From: Cladocopium goreaui
Lineage: Eukaryota; Sar; Dinophyceae; Suessiales; Symbiodiniaceae
DNA: 64,000 bases
Direction of reading: 5' to 3'
NCBI GenBank assembly: GCA_947184155.2
Contig: CAMXCT020006745.1
Location: 862,181-926,180, forward strand
The notes under the pieces are model-generated. The model worked only from the letters and a program-made list of their open reading frames with translations, was not told the DNA's origin and did no database searches. Positions 29,130 to 42,400 of this stretch are shown in pieces. Made by a program: the position numbers and the translations under genes. Position 1 is the stretch's first letter. Every line of letters starts with the position of its first letter.

Positions 29130-29262
29130 CATCTCCAACCACCTTTCGGTCCCTCAGTGGATTCGCTCTGCCATCCGTGATTCACAACAACCAATCTCTC
29201 CTATAGGTTTCCTATTTTTGAAACTTCCGCCATTGCCTTATGCAGTACTACTGGTATACAAA
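29130..29262 (+). repeat. cassette leader, fourth (orphan) copy
   Basis: CACCTTTCGGTCCCTCAGTGG to GTACTACTGGTATA, as in cassettes 2 and 3, but followed by unrelated DNA rather than the GAAGGAAG block. Confidence 0.75.
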
Positions 29263-29329
29263 TATTTATGATATGGAAGCAGTTTGCTGGGGGTAAGATA
29301 AACCAACAGACTCTGTCTCAGACAGAACC

Positions 29330-29500
29330 AGGCCTTAATTACATATGTAGTGCTGGCATACCAAACACATGTGCTACTCTGGGCAGCTCGCCACGAAGTG
29401 GTGTTGGGTCTACGTGAAGCGGGATGACCCTCAGCATTCCCACAGTCAGTCCATGTCGGTCGCACGGGGGTGCAGTTCCACAAAGGAAAAATGTGGCCGT
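29330..29500 (-). other. exon-like open frame, downstream of ABCC exon
   Basis: The minus-strand reading HGLTVGMLRVIPLHVDPTP then LRGELPRVAHVFGMPAL is coding-like and ends near AT/GTAATT. Phase continuity from 29627 was not established and no nucleotide-binding motif is present. Confidence 0.25.
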
Positions 29501-29626
29501 AGGTCAGTTATGGGCCCCACATCCCAACTTATGATAACTTATGGAGGTTATATTGGAACCATGGTGAACTCACCCCCAGAACCAAACATACAGCCATCTG
29601 AACCGGAAAGGCTCAGTGGCTTTTAC

Positions 29627-29683
29627 AAGCCAGATGGGCATAGTCATCAGCTCGTTGGCGGTCTGTAGATTGTTTGCTGGTAT
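29627..29683 (-). CDS. ABCC exon: end of transmembrane domain 1
   Basis: Acceptor GCGCAGCGCAG, 19 codons ([19 protein letters not shown]), donor CTT/GTAAAA, phase 0 at both ends. Joined to 42096 it reads [13 protein letters not shown], matching the P-L-x-x-L-P-x-x-x-x-x-x-x-A pattern of ABCC helix 6 and the start of the cytoplasmic extension. This implies an intron of about 12.4 kb. Confidence 0.55.
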
Positions 29684-30395
29684 CTGCGCTGCGCAAAAGA
29701 GATTGTGAAATCGATCCATTGAGTGCATGACGTGGAGCAGAGCGAGGTTTCTGTAGATGTTCCTGATTTTCTGGACAGGTGCCCAAAAAGCAGCACCTAC
29801 CTTGATGCCCCCTACTTTGCTAAGTTGGATTTATGGTGTCGATATATCGAACTAGTTTGATGGGTAGAAAACAACAAACATAACCTCCAAACACCACCTT
29901 GTATCTATAAGTGGCAATTGAATCTGTCGTCCCTGGTAGCATGGAGGCATGGATAATCTTTTCTCCAATATATTCGTAGATCGTCAGAGCAACCTGCGTG
30001 CAATTAATTTGGAACAGATGTTCGCTGTTTCATGGCATTTTCAGCGCTCGGCATCTGTGCTCTTCCCAGTCCTTTCAGGTACTTCATCTTCACAAAGTTC
30101 ATCGGAATCACTAGCATCAAGGGTAATCTTGCAGAACATCTCCGACCAGAGGAGCATGCAAATATGTCTTGTCGTGATGATGATGATGATGATGATGATA
30201 ATGATGGATGGATAATGACATACAGTATTTTAACAAGTCAGTGTAATTATCGTGAAACTCGGAAAGGGTTCAAGTCGAGAAGGTTTGATATTTTATGAAG
30301 AAAACTTGGAGAATGCTCATTCAGTCCATCGCCCGTACCCGTACCCCATACAAATAATATTCAGCAATGCATACAATTAACAAAGTCACATCTAC

Positions 30396-30428
<33 letters not shown>

Positions 30429-33400
30429 CACACGTATAAATATAAATATATATATATATCATATCTACGCAGTGCTTTGATTTGTGTTTGATCATGTGTC
30501 GTTTGATACCGCTCACCGGGTCTTTTTTTCCTAACTGCCTTTGCGCAACATCAACTTGGATTCTGGCTCTGAACGGTTTATAACTAGGTGAGCCACATTT
30601 GATGGCAGTAATAGCTATAGTTACACGGGGTTCTAGGCACAATGTATATATATATATGTATGTACGTATGTATTAATGTATGTATGTAAGTATGTATGTA
30701 TGTATGTATGTAATGTAATGCAATGCAATGCAATATAATGTAATGTAATGTAATGTAATGTGATGTAATGTAATGTAATGTAAGGTAATGTAATGCAAGT
30801 ATGTATGTATGTATATATGTAATGTAATGTAATGTTATGTAATGTGCAATGTAGTGTAATGTAACGTAATGTAATGTAATGTAATGTATGTAATGTATGT
30901 AATGTATGTAATGTATGTAATGTATGTAATGTATGTAATGTATGTAATGTAATGTAATGTAATGTAATGTAATGTAATGTAATGTAATGTAATGTAATGT
31001 ATGTAATGTATGTAATGTATGTAATGTTGTAGACAATTGATTTCAATTTACTTTCAATTTACTTTCAATTTACTTTCAATTGATTTCAATTTACTTTCAA
31101 TTTACTTTCAATTGCTTTCAATTTACTTTCAATTGCTTTCAATTTACTTTCAATTGATTTCAATTTACTTTCAATTTACTTTCAATTGATTTCAATTTAC
31201 TTTCAATTTACTTTCAATTGATTTCAATTGATTTCAATTTACTTTCAATTTACTTTCAATTGATTTCAATTGATTTCAATTTACTTTCAATTTACTTTCA
31301 ATTTACTTTCAATTGATTTCAATTGATTTCAATTGACTTTCAATTTACTTTCAATTTACTTTCAATTGATTTCAATTTACTTTCAAGGGTTTTTGTTTTT
31401 TTTCAACCCCAAAAGTTGTTGGGCACAATAGAGTACCATCCAAACATTCATATTATTGAGTAACTCAGCCACTCATGGGGTACCACCTTGAAAAATTGTT
31501 TGGATGCTGTTTTTTAATAAGGGTTTAATAAGGCATCTAGTTATTTGGAAAACTTTGCATTTTAAAGCTTTAATACGAATATGGTTTCCTAAAGTAAATG
31601 GACCAGCTTTACTCAAAGAAAGGTGGAGAAGGTTTTTGATTTTGTTCAACCCCAAAAGTTGCTTGGCACAATAGAGTACCATCCAAACATTCATATTATT
31701 GAGTAACTCAGCCACTCATGGGGTACCACCTTGAAAAATTGTTTGGATGCTGTTTTTTAATAAGGGTTTAATAAGGCATCTAATTTTTTGGAAAACCTTG
31801 CAATTTAAAGCTTTAATACAAATATGGTTTCCTAAAGTAAATGGACCAGCTTTACTCAAAGAAAGGTGGAGAAAGGGTTTTTATTTTTTTCAACCCCAAA
31901 AGTTGCTTGGCACAATAGAGTACCATCCAAACATTCATATTATTGAGTAACTCAGCCATTCATGGTTTTTTCAGACATCTAATTCTTTGGAAAAGGTTGG
32001 ATCTTCAAGCTTTAACACAAATATGGCTTTCTAAAGTAAATGGACCAGCTTTACCCAAAGAAAGGTTGAGAAGGTTTTTTTTTTTCAACCCCAAAAGTTG
32101 CTTGGCACAATAGAGTACCATCCAAACATTCATATTATTGAGTAACTGAGCCACTCATGAGGTACCTCCTTGAAAAATTGTTTGGATGCTGTTTTTTAAT
32201 AAGGGTTTAATAAAGGAATCTAATTATTTGGAAAACCTTGCATTTTAAAGATTTAACACAAATATGGCTTTCTAAAGTAAATGGACCAGCTTTACTCAAA
32301 GAAAGGTGGAGAAGGTTTTTGATTTTTTTTCAACCCCAAAAGTTGCTTGGCACAATAGAGTACCATCCAAACATTCATATTATTGAGTAACTGAGCCACT
32401 CATGAGGTACCCCCTTGAAAAATTGTCTGGATGCTGTTTTTTAATAAGGGTTTAATAAGGCATCTAATTATTTGGAAAACCTTGTATTTTAAAGCTTTAA
32501 TACAAATATGGTTTCCTAAAGTAAATGGACCAGCTTTACTCAAAGAAAGGTGGAGAAAGGGTTTTTATTTTTTTTCAACCCCAAAGTTGCTTGGCACAAT
32601 AGAGTACCATCCAAACATTCATATTATTGAGTAACTCAGCCACTCATGGGGTACCACCTTGAAAAATTGTTTGGATGCTGTTTTTTAATAAGGGTTTAAT
32701 AAGGCATCTAATTATTTGGAAAACCTTGCATTTTAAAGCTTTAATACAAATATGGTTTCCTAAAGTAAATGGACCAGCTTTACTCAAAGAAAGGTTGAGA
32801 AAGGGTTTTTATTTTTTTTCAACCCCAAAAGTTGCTTGGCACAATAGAGTACCATCCAAACATTCATATTATTGAGTAACTCAGCCACTCATGGGGTACC
32901 ACCTTGAAAAATTGTCTGGATGCTGTTTTTTAATAAGGGTTTAATAAGGCATCTAATTATTTGGAAAACCTTGCATTTTAAAGCTTTAATTTAAAAAAAT
33001 GAAAAAACAGAAAAACATTTTTTAAGTAACTAATTTAAAAATAAATTCAAAAAATAATTAATTAAAAAATTAGGAAAAATAAAAAAAATCTGGAAAAACA
33101 TTTGCCACAATACAGGCCCCCCCCCCACCAAACAGCAGGTTACTGAATAAGGAGGAAACTTTTTGCCACAATAGAGTACCATGCTACTAATCAGGTGCCA
33201 ACATTACTGTATATATATATATATATATAGAAAAACATAATGTGTATATTATATGTACAGTATATATATATACACAGTTGTATTTAATCACCAAATATGA
33301 TGATCAATGTGGGCTTCAGGAAGCTTCAAAAACTTGCGGGGTTTTGCCCTCAAACCAAGTCTGGGATAGCTCCATGCAAACTTACGTAGGATACAGAACT

Positions 33401-36400
33401 TCATGTGTTCAACCTGTTGGAACTTGTGAGCTACACATGGTGGAGTTTCCATTGGTAAACAATATCAACGATGTTTACAACAGAACTCGTATTCTAAACC
33501 AACTGAGTCGGCTTCGTTGGCCACAAACTCCTCATGGTGTTGGTTTGTTGATTAAGTCTAGTTAAATGCCTGATACACGGTGCTACCCATCTTATCCCAA
33601 AAAAAACTGAACTTCCAATGGTTTATGGCTACAATCTGTGCAGTTGGAATGAACATAGTGAGCAAACTTGAGAATCGAGTGGTACCTCATTCTAGATTAC
33701 CATACCTTGGTGATCCTACCTATCTTTTAGTGAACTCACAAATCTGCAGATCTCGGCTTGAAACAAATGGCTCGGCTGGTCATGCTGGGAAATCCCGAGA
33801 TCCCAAGTTGAGGGTGAGTACAGGCTGTTGTGCGAGTACAGGACTTCCAGGATCTTCCAGGACCCCAACAACATAACTACACAACAACTATAGCTAGCCC
33901 TACATTCACCCAAATGTTTCATCAAACCTGCCACATGATGTCCAGTGCCAGGCATCAAAGTAGGCCACGGTCATGGCCACCACATCTGCTTCCAATGAAT
34001 ATCCCAAGGCCGCATATGTCAAGAGGGCCGTCGAGATTCCAACCACTGGCAATGCTGATACAGCCTGGGCGCCGATGCCAACTGAAGGGAAATGCAAAGA
34101 TACCCTCCCGTAACGTGGCAGGGGACAATTCCCTATAACTGGAGGTTTCCATGAGAAAATCGACTATGAATAATGGATTTTCCATTGCCACGTTTGATTG
34201 TCGAGGTGCATTTTACTTCGTGAATTCGTGAAATCGCAATTCAAAGCATTTCAAGGCTGACAACAATGCTGACCCGTAGGCATTGTTCTATCTCTTATTT
34301 ATATACTAATATATATATATATATGTGTATATATATATATATATATATTCAGTATGTACACATGCCTATGACGTACTGAAAGTTGTTGACATGCCAAAAG
34401 CAGTCCTTTTGATGTCTCCCTTGCCGCTTTGTCTCACAATAGGATATCCTGCACATTCCATGCCTCATCAAACATGGCGATAAGTCCCTAATTTCTCATC
34501 GGTTCCTGTTCCTGATCAAGAAAAGAATACACATAGTTTTATTGATATATATTGATATTGATATTGATTGAATATATTGTTCTTTTCAATATCAATATCA
34601 ATAAGTCAATCAGTATATATATATAAATATATATATATATACACGTGTATATATGTATACTGATTTTCCCATCAAAACGGCCAGTCAATGCCAGTCATAG
34701 ATTTCCCATTGCCATGTTTGGTTACCAAAGGGTACAAGTACCATGGGTCCTGGCCGAAATACAATATATAATTCACTGACTTGAAAATAGCTGTTATCAT
34801 ACGGCCAACTGGGGATATTTCCCCTTACTGACCAACTTTCCAGTGACGTCACATTGAGGTCCTCAAATTTCATCCAGTAAATCTCCCATTAAATCCCATT
34901 ATATCCCCAGTATATATACCACCATTTTTGGTGATTAACTCCCTTCATGCTTGGGACAAACCAAGCAATTGCAATGCCCAGTGGCACCCTGCTGCAATGC
35001 ATAGGCCAAGTGTATCCAGCTCAGCACGCGGATCTCCTGGGAAGTTGTGACCAAAATCAACCGATAGCGGAACCAGCACTGACCATCGTGGGCGAACCAT
35101 GGGGCCAGTTGATGGCATAACCAACTCAATATAATACATACATATATTTTTTTGTTGTATATAGAGATACATGGTTTGAACATATGTTCCTATATTTTCC
35201 TATAAAAGATGGGGGTATATTATGGTATATTGCTGTCATTTCTGAAATTCTATACCCCCATCTATAGGAGAAACATGGTCAAACAAGCCATCAAATTGGG
35301 GGGTACCTGATTGTCCAACAAATCCAAATGCAGGGCTTTCAACAATATACAAGTTCTTTCACCAATGCTGAGATAAGAGATGCAAGAACCACGTGCACTA
35401 TGGTGAATAGATGTGAACAGCATGAAGGTTTTACCTAGTACTTTGTTCAACCATCATTATCAACAACAAGCAACAACTGGCAGTGTGTCAAAACCTTGTA
35501 ATGTTGGATGGACAATAGTAAAGCGCGTGCAATAGCTACAAATAATTTTCAGAATCTGATTTTTCAGCCCCTATTGATTTTAAATTAGGCCTTATTGATT
35601 TTAAATTACAGACATCAATCTTGGTCCAGAGCATCTGCAATAGTTGTGCTGCATTTGCAATAGCTACAAATAATTTTCTAATTGAGATTTAGTATGGATG
35701 CAGGAAAAAGCTCAGAACCAGTAATTAATGACCTGCCATGAGCAGATGCACTGCTTCTTTTAGACCCCAGACATGTCAGCATGGAATGTGTGTCAGAAAG
35801 GTGAAACAGAATGGTGCACCAGAGAGCTGCAAAGGTGAAACAGATTAATTAGTGCACCAGAGAGCTGCACCAGAGCGCTGGCACCAGAGAGCTGCACCAA
35901 AGGCCACCACCAGAAGGCTGCACCAGAAGGCTGCACCAGAATTCTCCTGAAAAAATGAAATGTCCTTAATGTATTTTTTCTGGCTCTAGCTGTATTTCTC
36001 CATAGAAAAATCATAAAAAAAAATAATAGAGATCCCATAGAAATCTGATAGAAATCCCATAGGCACCCCTTTGAAATCCCAGAGAAATTTTAAAGAACCA
36101 CCATAGAAATCCCATAGAACTTACACAGGAATCCACTAGAAATCCCATAGAAATACCATGGAAATCTCACAGGAACCCAATAGAAATCCCATAGAAATAT
36201 CATAGAACCACCATTGAACCACCAAAAGAAACTTCATGGATTCCATTAGAATTCCCAAAGAAATCCTTTAGAAATATCATAGAAATCTTGATTAAACCCT
36301 ATAGTCATCTAATAGAAATATCATACCTTCTGCCTTAGTGTTTTTAATTGTGGTTGAATGGTTTTTAATTGTGATTGCATGTTTTTTCAAAAGCAAAAAC

Positions 36401-39400
36401 AAAGCAAACCTTTACCAAATCAAACACTTTACCTTGTTCAAAACAGCAGAATTCTCCTGAAAAAGCAAACAATTCCTTAATGTATTTTTTCTGGCTCTAG
36501 CTGTATTTTTTAATAGAAAAATCAAAGAAAAACCATAGAGATCACATAGAAATCTGATAGAAATCCAATGGGAATCCCATAGACACCCTTTTGAATTCCC
36601 AGAGAAATTCTAAAGAACCACCATAGAACTTACACAGGAATCCACTAGAAATCCCATAGAAATACCATGGAAATCTCACAGGAACCCAATAGAAATCCCA
36701 TAGAAATATCATAGAACCACCATTGAAATCCCAAAGAAACTTCATGGATTCCATTAGAATTCCCAAAGAAATCCTTTAGAAATACCATAGAAATCTTGAT
36801 TAAACCCCATAGTAATCCCATAGAAATATCATACCTTCTTCCTTAGTGTTTTTAATTGTGGTTGAATGGTTTTTTAATTGTGATTGCATGTTTTTTCAAA
36901 AGCAAAAACAAAGCAAACCTTTACCAAATCAAACACTTTACCTTGTTCAAAAAAGCTGTTTTCTTTATCAAAATCAGTTTTTAAAAAAATGCAAAAAACA
37001 GGTCCACAAAGGGTACCCCCTTGCAGGTCCCTGCATTTGCAATTAAAAACTGGAATTAGCACTTGCAATAAGAAACAACCTTCCTGGCTCTAGCAGGCTT
37101 TTTTTCTCCTTCTTCCTTAGTGTTTGTAATTGTGGCTGAATGGTTTTTAATTGTGATTGCATGTTTTTCAAAAGCAAAAACAAAGCAAACCTTTACCAAA
37201 TCAAAAACTTTACCTTGTTCAAAAAAGCTGTTTTCTTTATTAAAATGCTTCTAAAAAAATAACAAAAAACAGGTCCACAAAGGGTACCCCCTTGCAGGTC
37301 CTTGCATTTGCAATTAAAAACTGGAATTAGCACTTCAATAAGAAACAACCTTCCTGGCTCTAGCAGGCTTTTTTTTCCCTTCTTCCTTACTGTTTGTAAT
37401 TGTGGTTGAATGGTTTTTAATTGTGACTGCATGTTTTTCAAAAGAAAAAACAAAGCAAACCTTTACCAAATAAAAAACTTTACCTTGTTCAAAAAAGCTG
37501 TTTTCTTTATTAAAATGCTTTTAAAAAATTACAAAACACAGGTCCACAAAGGGTACCCCCTTGCAGGTCCCTGCATTTGCAATTAAAAACTGGAATTAGC
37601 ACTTGCAATAAGAAACAACCTTCCTGGCTCTAGCAGGCTTTTTTTCTCCTTCTTCCTTAGTGTTTGTAATTGTGGCTGAATGGTTTTTAATTGTGATTGC
37701 ATGTTTTTCAAAAGCAAAAACAAAGCAAACCTTTACCAAATCAAAAACTTTACCTTGTTCAAAAAAGCTGTTTTCTTTATTAAAATGCTTTTAAAAAATT
37801 GCAAAAAACAGGTCCACAAAGGGTACCCCCTTGCAGGTCCCTGCATTTGCAATTAAAAACTGGAATTAGCACTTGCAATAAGAAACAACCTTCCTGGCTC
37901 TAGCAGGCTTTTTTTCTCCTTCTTCCTTAGTGTTTGTAATTGTGGCTGAATGGTTTTTAATTGTGATTGCATGTTTTTCAAAAGCAAAAACAAAGCAAAC
38001 CTTTACCAAATCAAAAACTTTACCTTGTTCAAAAAAGCTGTTTTCTTTATTGAAATCTTTTTAAAAAATTGCAAAAAACAGGTCCACAAAGGGTACCTAC
38101 CCCCTTGCAGGCGCTTGCATTTGCAATTAAAAATTGGAATTAGCACTTGCAATAAGAAACAACCTTCCTGGCTCTAGCAGGTTTTTTTCCCTTCTTCCTT
38201 AGTGTTTGTAATTGTGGCTGAATGGTTTTTAATTGTGATTGCATGTTTTTTCAAAAGCAAAAGCAAAGCAAACCTTTACCAAATCAAACACTTTACCCCT
38301 GCTGTGTCCTCTCAGGCTCTGTCCTCCCCCAGCCTCCCCCAGATTCTTCAGAAGATTTTGCACCAGAATCAGCTGCTACCAACTGCTGGCTACCAGAATG
38401 GCATACTTCAGCTTACTCCCCAGGGCTATCAGAATGAGGTACTTCAGCAACTTCATCAGAACCCATGGCAAAATGCCACAGGATGAAACAATTCAGATCT
38501 AACCATTGATTGCAAAATGCTGCAGAAAACCATAGACCATAGAATCCATTGATAGCAGAATCCAATGAGAAGAACTTCAAATTTAATCAACTGATCATTC
38601 AGAAACTTCAGAATCCAATGAGAGCCTTTTCAATTTGCAGCACCCTTTAAAAAAGATAAGGCACCATGAATCAGAAACCAATCAGAATCTCAATCCAGAA
38701 CCTTTGAAACATGAACCAGCCAACATGAACCAGAAATCATGCAGAAACTATCAGAAGCTTTGTCACCAGACACTTCAAATATATTTCAAAAAACAGAAAC
38801 TTCCAAGACATTTCAAAAAACAGAGCCATACTTCAGAAGATGCACCCACATGCATCAGATTTTTGCCACCAGGGCTGCTTGCCAGATAGTTGGTGGCTGG
38901 CTTCCAGCATCCAGCATCGATCAGAGGCCATCAAGGCCAACAAAAGAGAAAATGACTTCTCAGCAGATTAAAACAAATTCATATCATATCCTATCATGTT
39001 CAGATAATAATTATCAGATTCAAATATTAACTATTCACTCACCAGAAGTCATGCAGAACCAGATCTACTCAGAAGCCATGCAGAAACTTGCCAGAGACTC
39101 CTCAATTGTTGTTCCAGAGTTCTCAGAGCAGAGTTGCAAAATTGCAAGGCCAGATCTCACAGAGGCCATGGATCACAGCCAGGTGCTGCAGCAGAATCGA
39201 TCCTGCAATCAGCCAACATGAATCAGAAACCAATGAAAATCAAATGCAGGACCTTTCAAAAATTAATCAGCCAATATGAATCAGAAACCAATGGGAATCT
39301 ATGCAGAACCTTTCAAACATGAATCACCCAACATGAATCAGAAACTATGCACAAACAATCAGAACCTTTCCCCCCAAACATGCAGACAACTAAAGAAAAC

Positions 39401-42400
39401 CAAGGCTCCAGTACCAGACCAGCAGAGCAGCACCAGCAGATCACCAGATGCTCACATCATGGCCTCCCTCCTCCTCTTCATCACAGCCTTGGCTTCTGCA
39501 CTCAGAGGAGGTGGCTTCAGAAACTCCAGAGGCCAAACCACCTGCAGGGAAGCAATGAAAAAAAAGCACACAAAAAAACAGAACATTGCAGCCAATGAAT
39601 AGACCCAGGCCTGGGCAACCAGCTGATCAGAATCTTTGCCATTAGATTCAGCGAGCTCCAGAACATAGACAAATTGCTGCTGACACTCAGAGAAGCCTGG
39701 AATGAGGGCATTAGAGATTACAAAAACAAACCAAAACAAATGGCAAACAAAAAGAAAAGACTAGAAAAAAAAAACATGCAATCAGCTGATCAAGTCACAG
39801 CTTTTGACCCAGAGAGCCCAGAGTTCAAAGCCTTCAGGCAGAGTGCAATCAGCTGGAGACATAGTGATCTCAGAAGCGCAGAAGCAAGGAATCCTCAGAA
39901 GCATGAAGCTCCAAACCAGAACAGTAAACAGAATAAACAAATACATATATATATATGCTAAACATATTATATATAGCTATATATATATATTACATGCTAA
40001 ATATATTAATTACTATAAATATACTAAATAATTGTGTATATATATATAACCACTATATATACACTATATATATATATATATAACCACTATATATATATAC
40101 TATATATATACTATATATATATATATACTATATACTAAATATACTATATACTAAATATAATGCTTAAAAGCCAGCCAAGAAACTCATTCCAGACCAGCAC
40201 CAGATTTCTGCGCACAGCAGCCACATTCAGAGAACTCATGCCAGCATCGATGGACTGGTACAGCAGCTCACAGGCACTGGACAGCCAGGCCAGTAGGCAG
40301 ATCCATTTCCAGAGGCAAGGAGGTCCACCACTGCCCAGATACTGCTCCATCCTAAGCAGGTTCAAGAATTAAAAAAACAGAACCAGCAAAGAAGAAAAAA
40401 AACAAAAGTAAACCACAAACACATACAAACATGGAAAAAAATCAAACAGAAAACAAGTAACTCCCAGCGCACTCTGCCTTTCAGAACAGCATATGTGCAC
40501 TGGCCAGAGCTGTGCACATAGCCCCTGCCATCTTTGGCAGCCCTGTAGGCAGAGATTTCCTGCTGCAGATTGTACAGAGACCTGGTGGCCACCCTGTCAG
40601 GATCATTCAGATGATCCAGAGGGCCAGGGCCAGCACCAGCACCAGTCTCAGCAGACATATCCATGGGCAGAGACATCGACATGATCAGAAGACCAGAAAG
40701 CGAGTGAGACAGAGACAAAGGAATGCCAGAGATCTAGGCCAGAATGCTGCAAATTCACAACAGAATCACATGAAGATGATCAGAAAAACTTGCAGAAAAA
40801 CCATCTAGATTCCAATGAGGCACTTGCAGAAGACCATGCAGAATCCAATGGACAGCTTCAGAAAAATCAGCAGAATCCAGTGAACATCATCAGAATATAT
40901 ATATATATATAGTATATATAGTATATATATATAGTATATATATAATATATATATATATATTATAGTATATATACATGCAGATGCTGCACAGAATGCATCA
41001 GAATCCAATGAAACCCTTATCAGAAACCATCAGAACCTAATGCAATCAGAAGGCAATCAGACTCTCACAGACTTCCATTAGACTCTCAACTCTCAGATAA
41101 AACAGAATGCAACTACGCTGGGAAAAGCAGACTTTTCAGCTGCCAGAAAATCAGAACTAGCCAGCAGTAATGCTGGGTTCGATCAGAATGTCCAGCTTTA
41201 CACCATGAGCCCTCAGATAATCACCATGCCACTTCAGCTCCTGCAGAATGCCACTCAGCAGAGTGATCACCACACACAGCAGTGCCAGCTGCAGAAACTC
41301 TCCCAGAGTCACCAAGCCATAGCCCACCAGCACATGTCCACCAAATGCCAGAAGCAGCAGCCAGATGTAGACAGAGATCTGGCAGCCCAGAGTGACCAGA
41401 TCCAGGATGCAACCAAGGGCTGTGTCCCACAGATCAGGCAGCAATGGCATGGCCAGACTATCACAGAGCAGATCAAACTATCACAGAGCAGATCAGACTA
41501 TCACAGCTACAGAAGCATCAGACCATTCATCAGAATCCATCCCAGGTACAGAAAATCCAATGAGAATCCCATCAGAGCCTATCAGAAAACAGAGGTTCTC
41601 AATCAGAATCCAATGAAGATCCAACCAAAGCCTATCAGAAAACAGAGGTTCTCAATCAGAATCCAATGAAGATCCCACCAAAGCCTATCAGAAAACAGAA
41701 GTTCTCAATCAGAATCCAGTGAAGATCCCACCAAAGCCTATCAGAAAACAGAGGTTCTCAATCAGAATCCAATGAAGATCCCATCAGAGCCCATCAGAAA
41801 AGAGAGGATTTGTCAAAACCTTACAGAAGCGAAGAGTTGGGATTTTCGATTTACTATTCCAAAGCAGACCCCCCCCCTAAAAAAAAAAATAGGGGGGGGG
41901 GACCCCCCTTTACTATTGTCGATGTAACATTACCCCTGGTGAACATCAAAATAGCTGGTAAGTGGATGTTCATCCCCCTAAAAATGGTATTAATAGGTAT
42001 TGATCCATACCCAACTAGCTTGCAGCTTCTTTTGGGGCGAAATCAGCACACCGTCTGCACCAGGGGGGAGATTGGCCGCTGAACAGTCACTGCACCGATC
42101 CAAAAGGCCCGACGGCAAGCTTCCATGTCTGAACACAGTCACAGCACCCGTAGGTTCACCATGTAGCCACAAGTGATGGGATGTTGGTGACAGATATTGA
42201 TGAATTGTTGGATGCAACATAGTGTTCCTCAAGTTCAGATCCATAACGTGAAAGAAATGAATACGAAATTGAGCGATTACATCTTCGAATATCGATTGAT
42301 CGACATATGAGTCCCGGATCAAACCCGAACTGTTCGCACATGGCCCTGTGGCTAGTTTGTGGATTTAAGCCAACCAAGCTCAATGTCGGGATAACCATCT

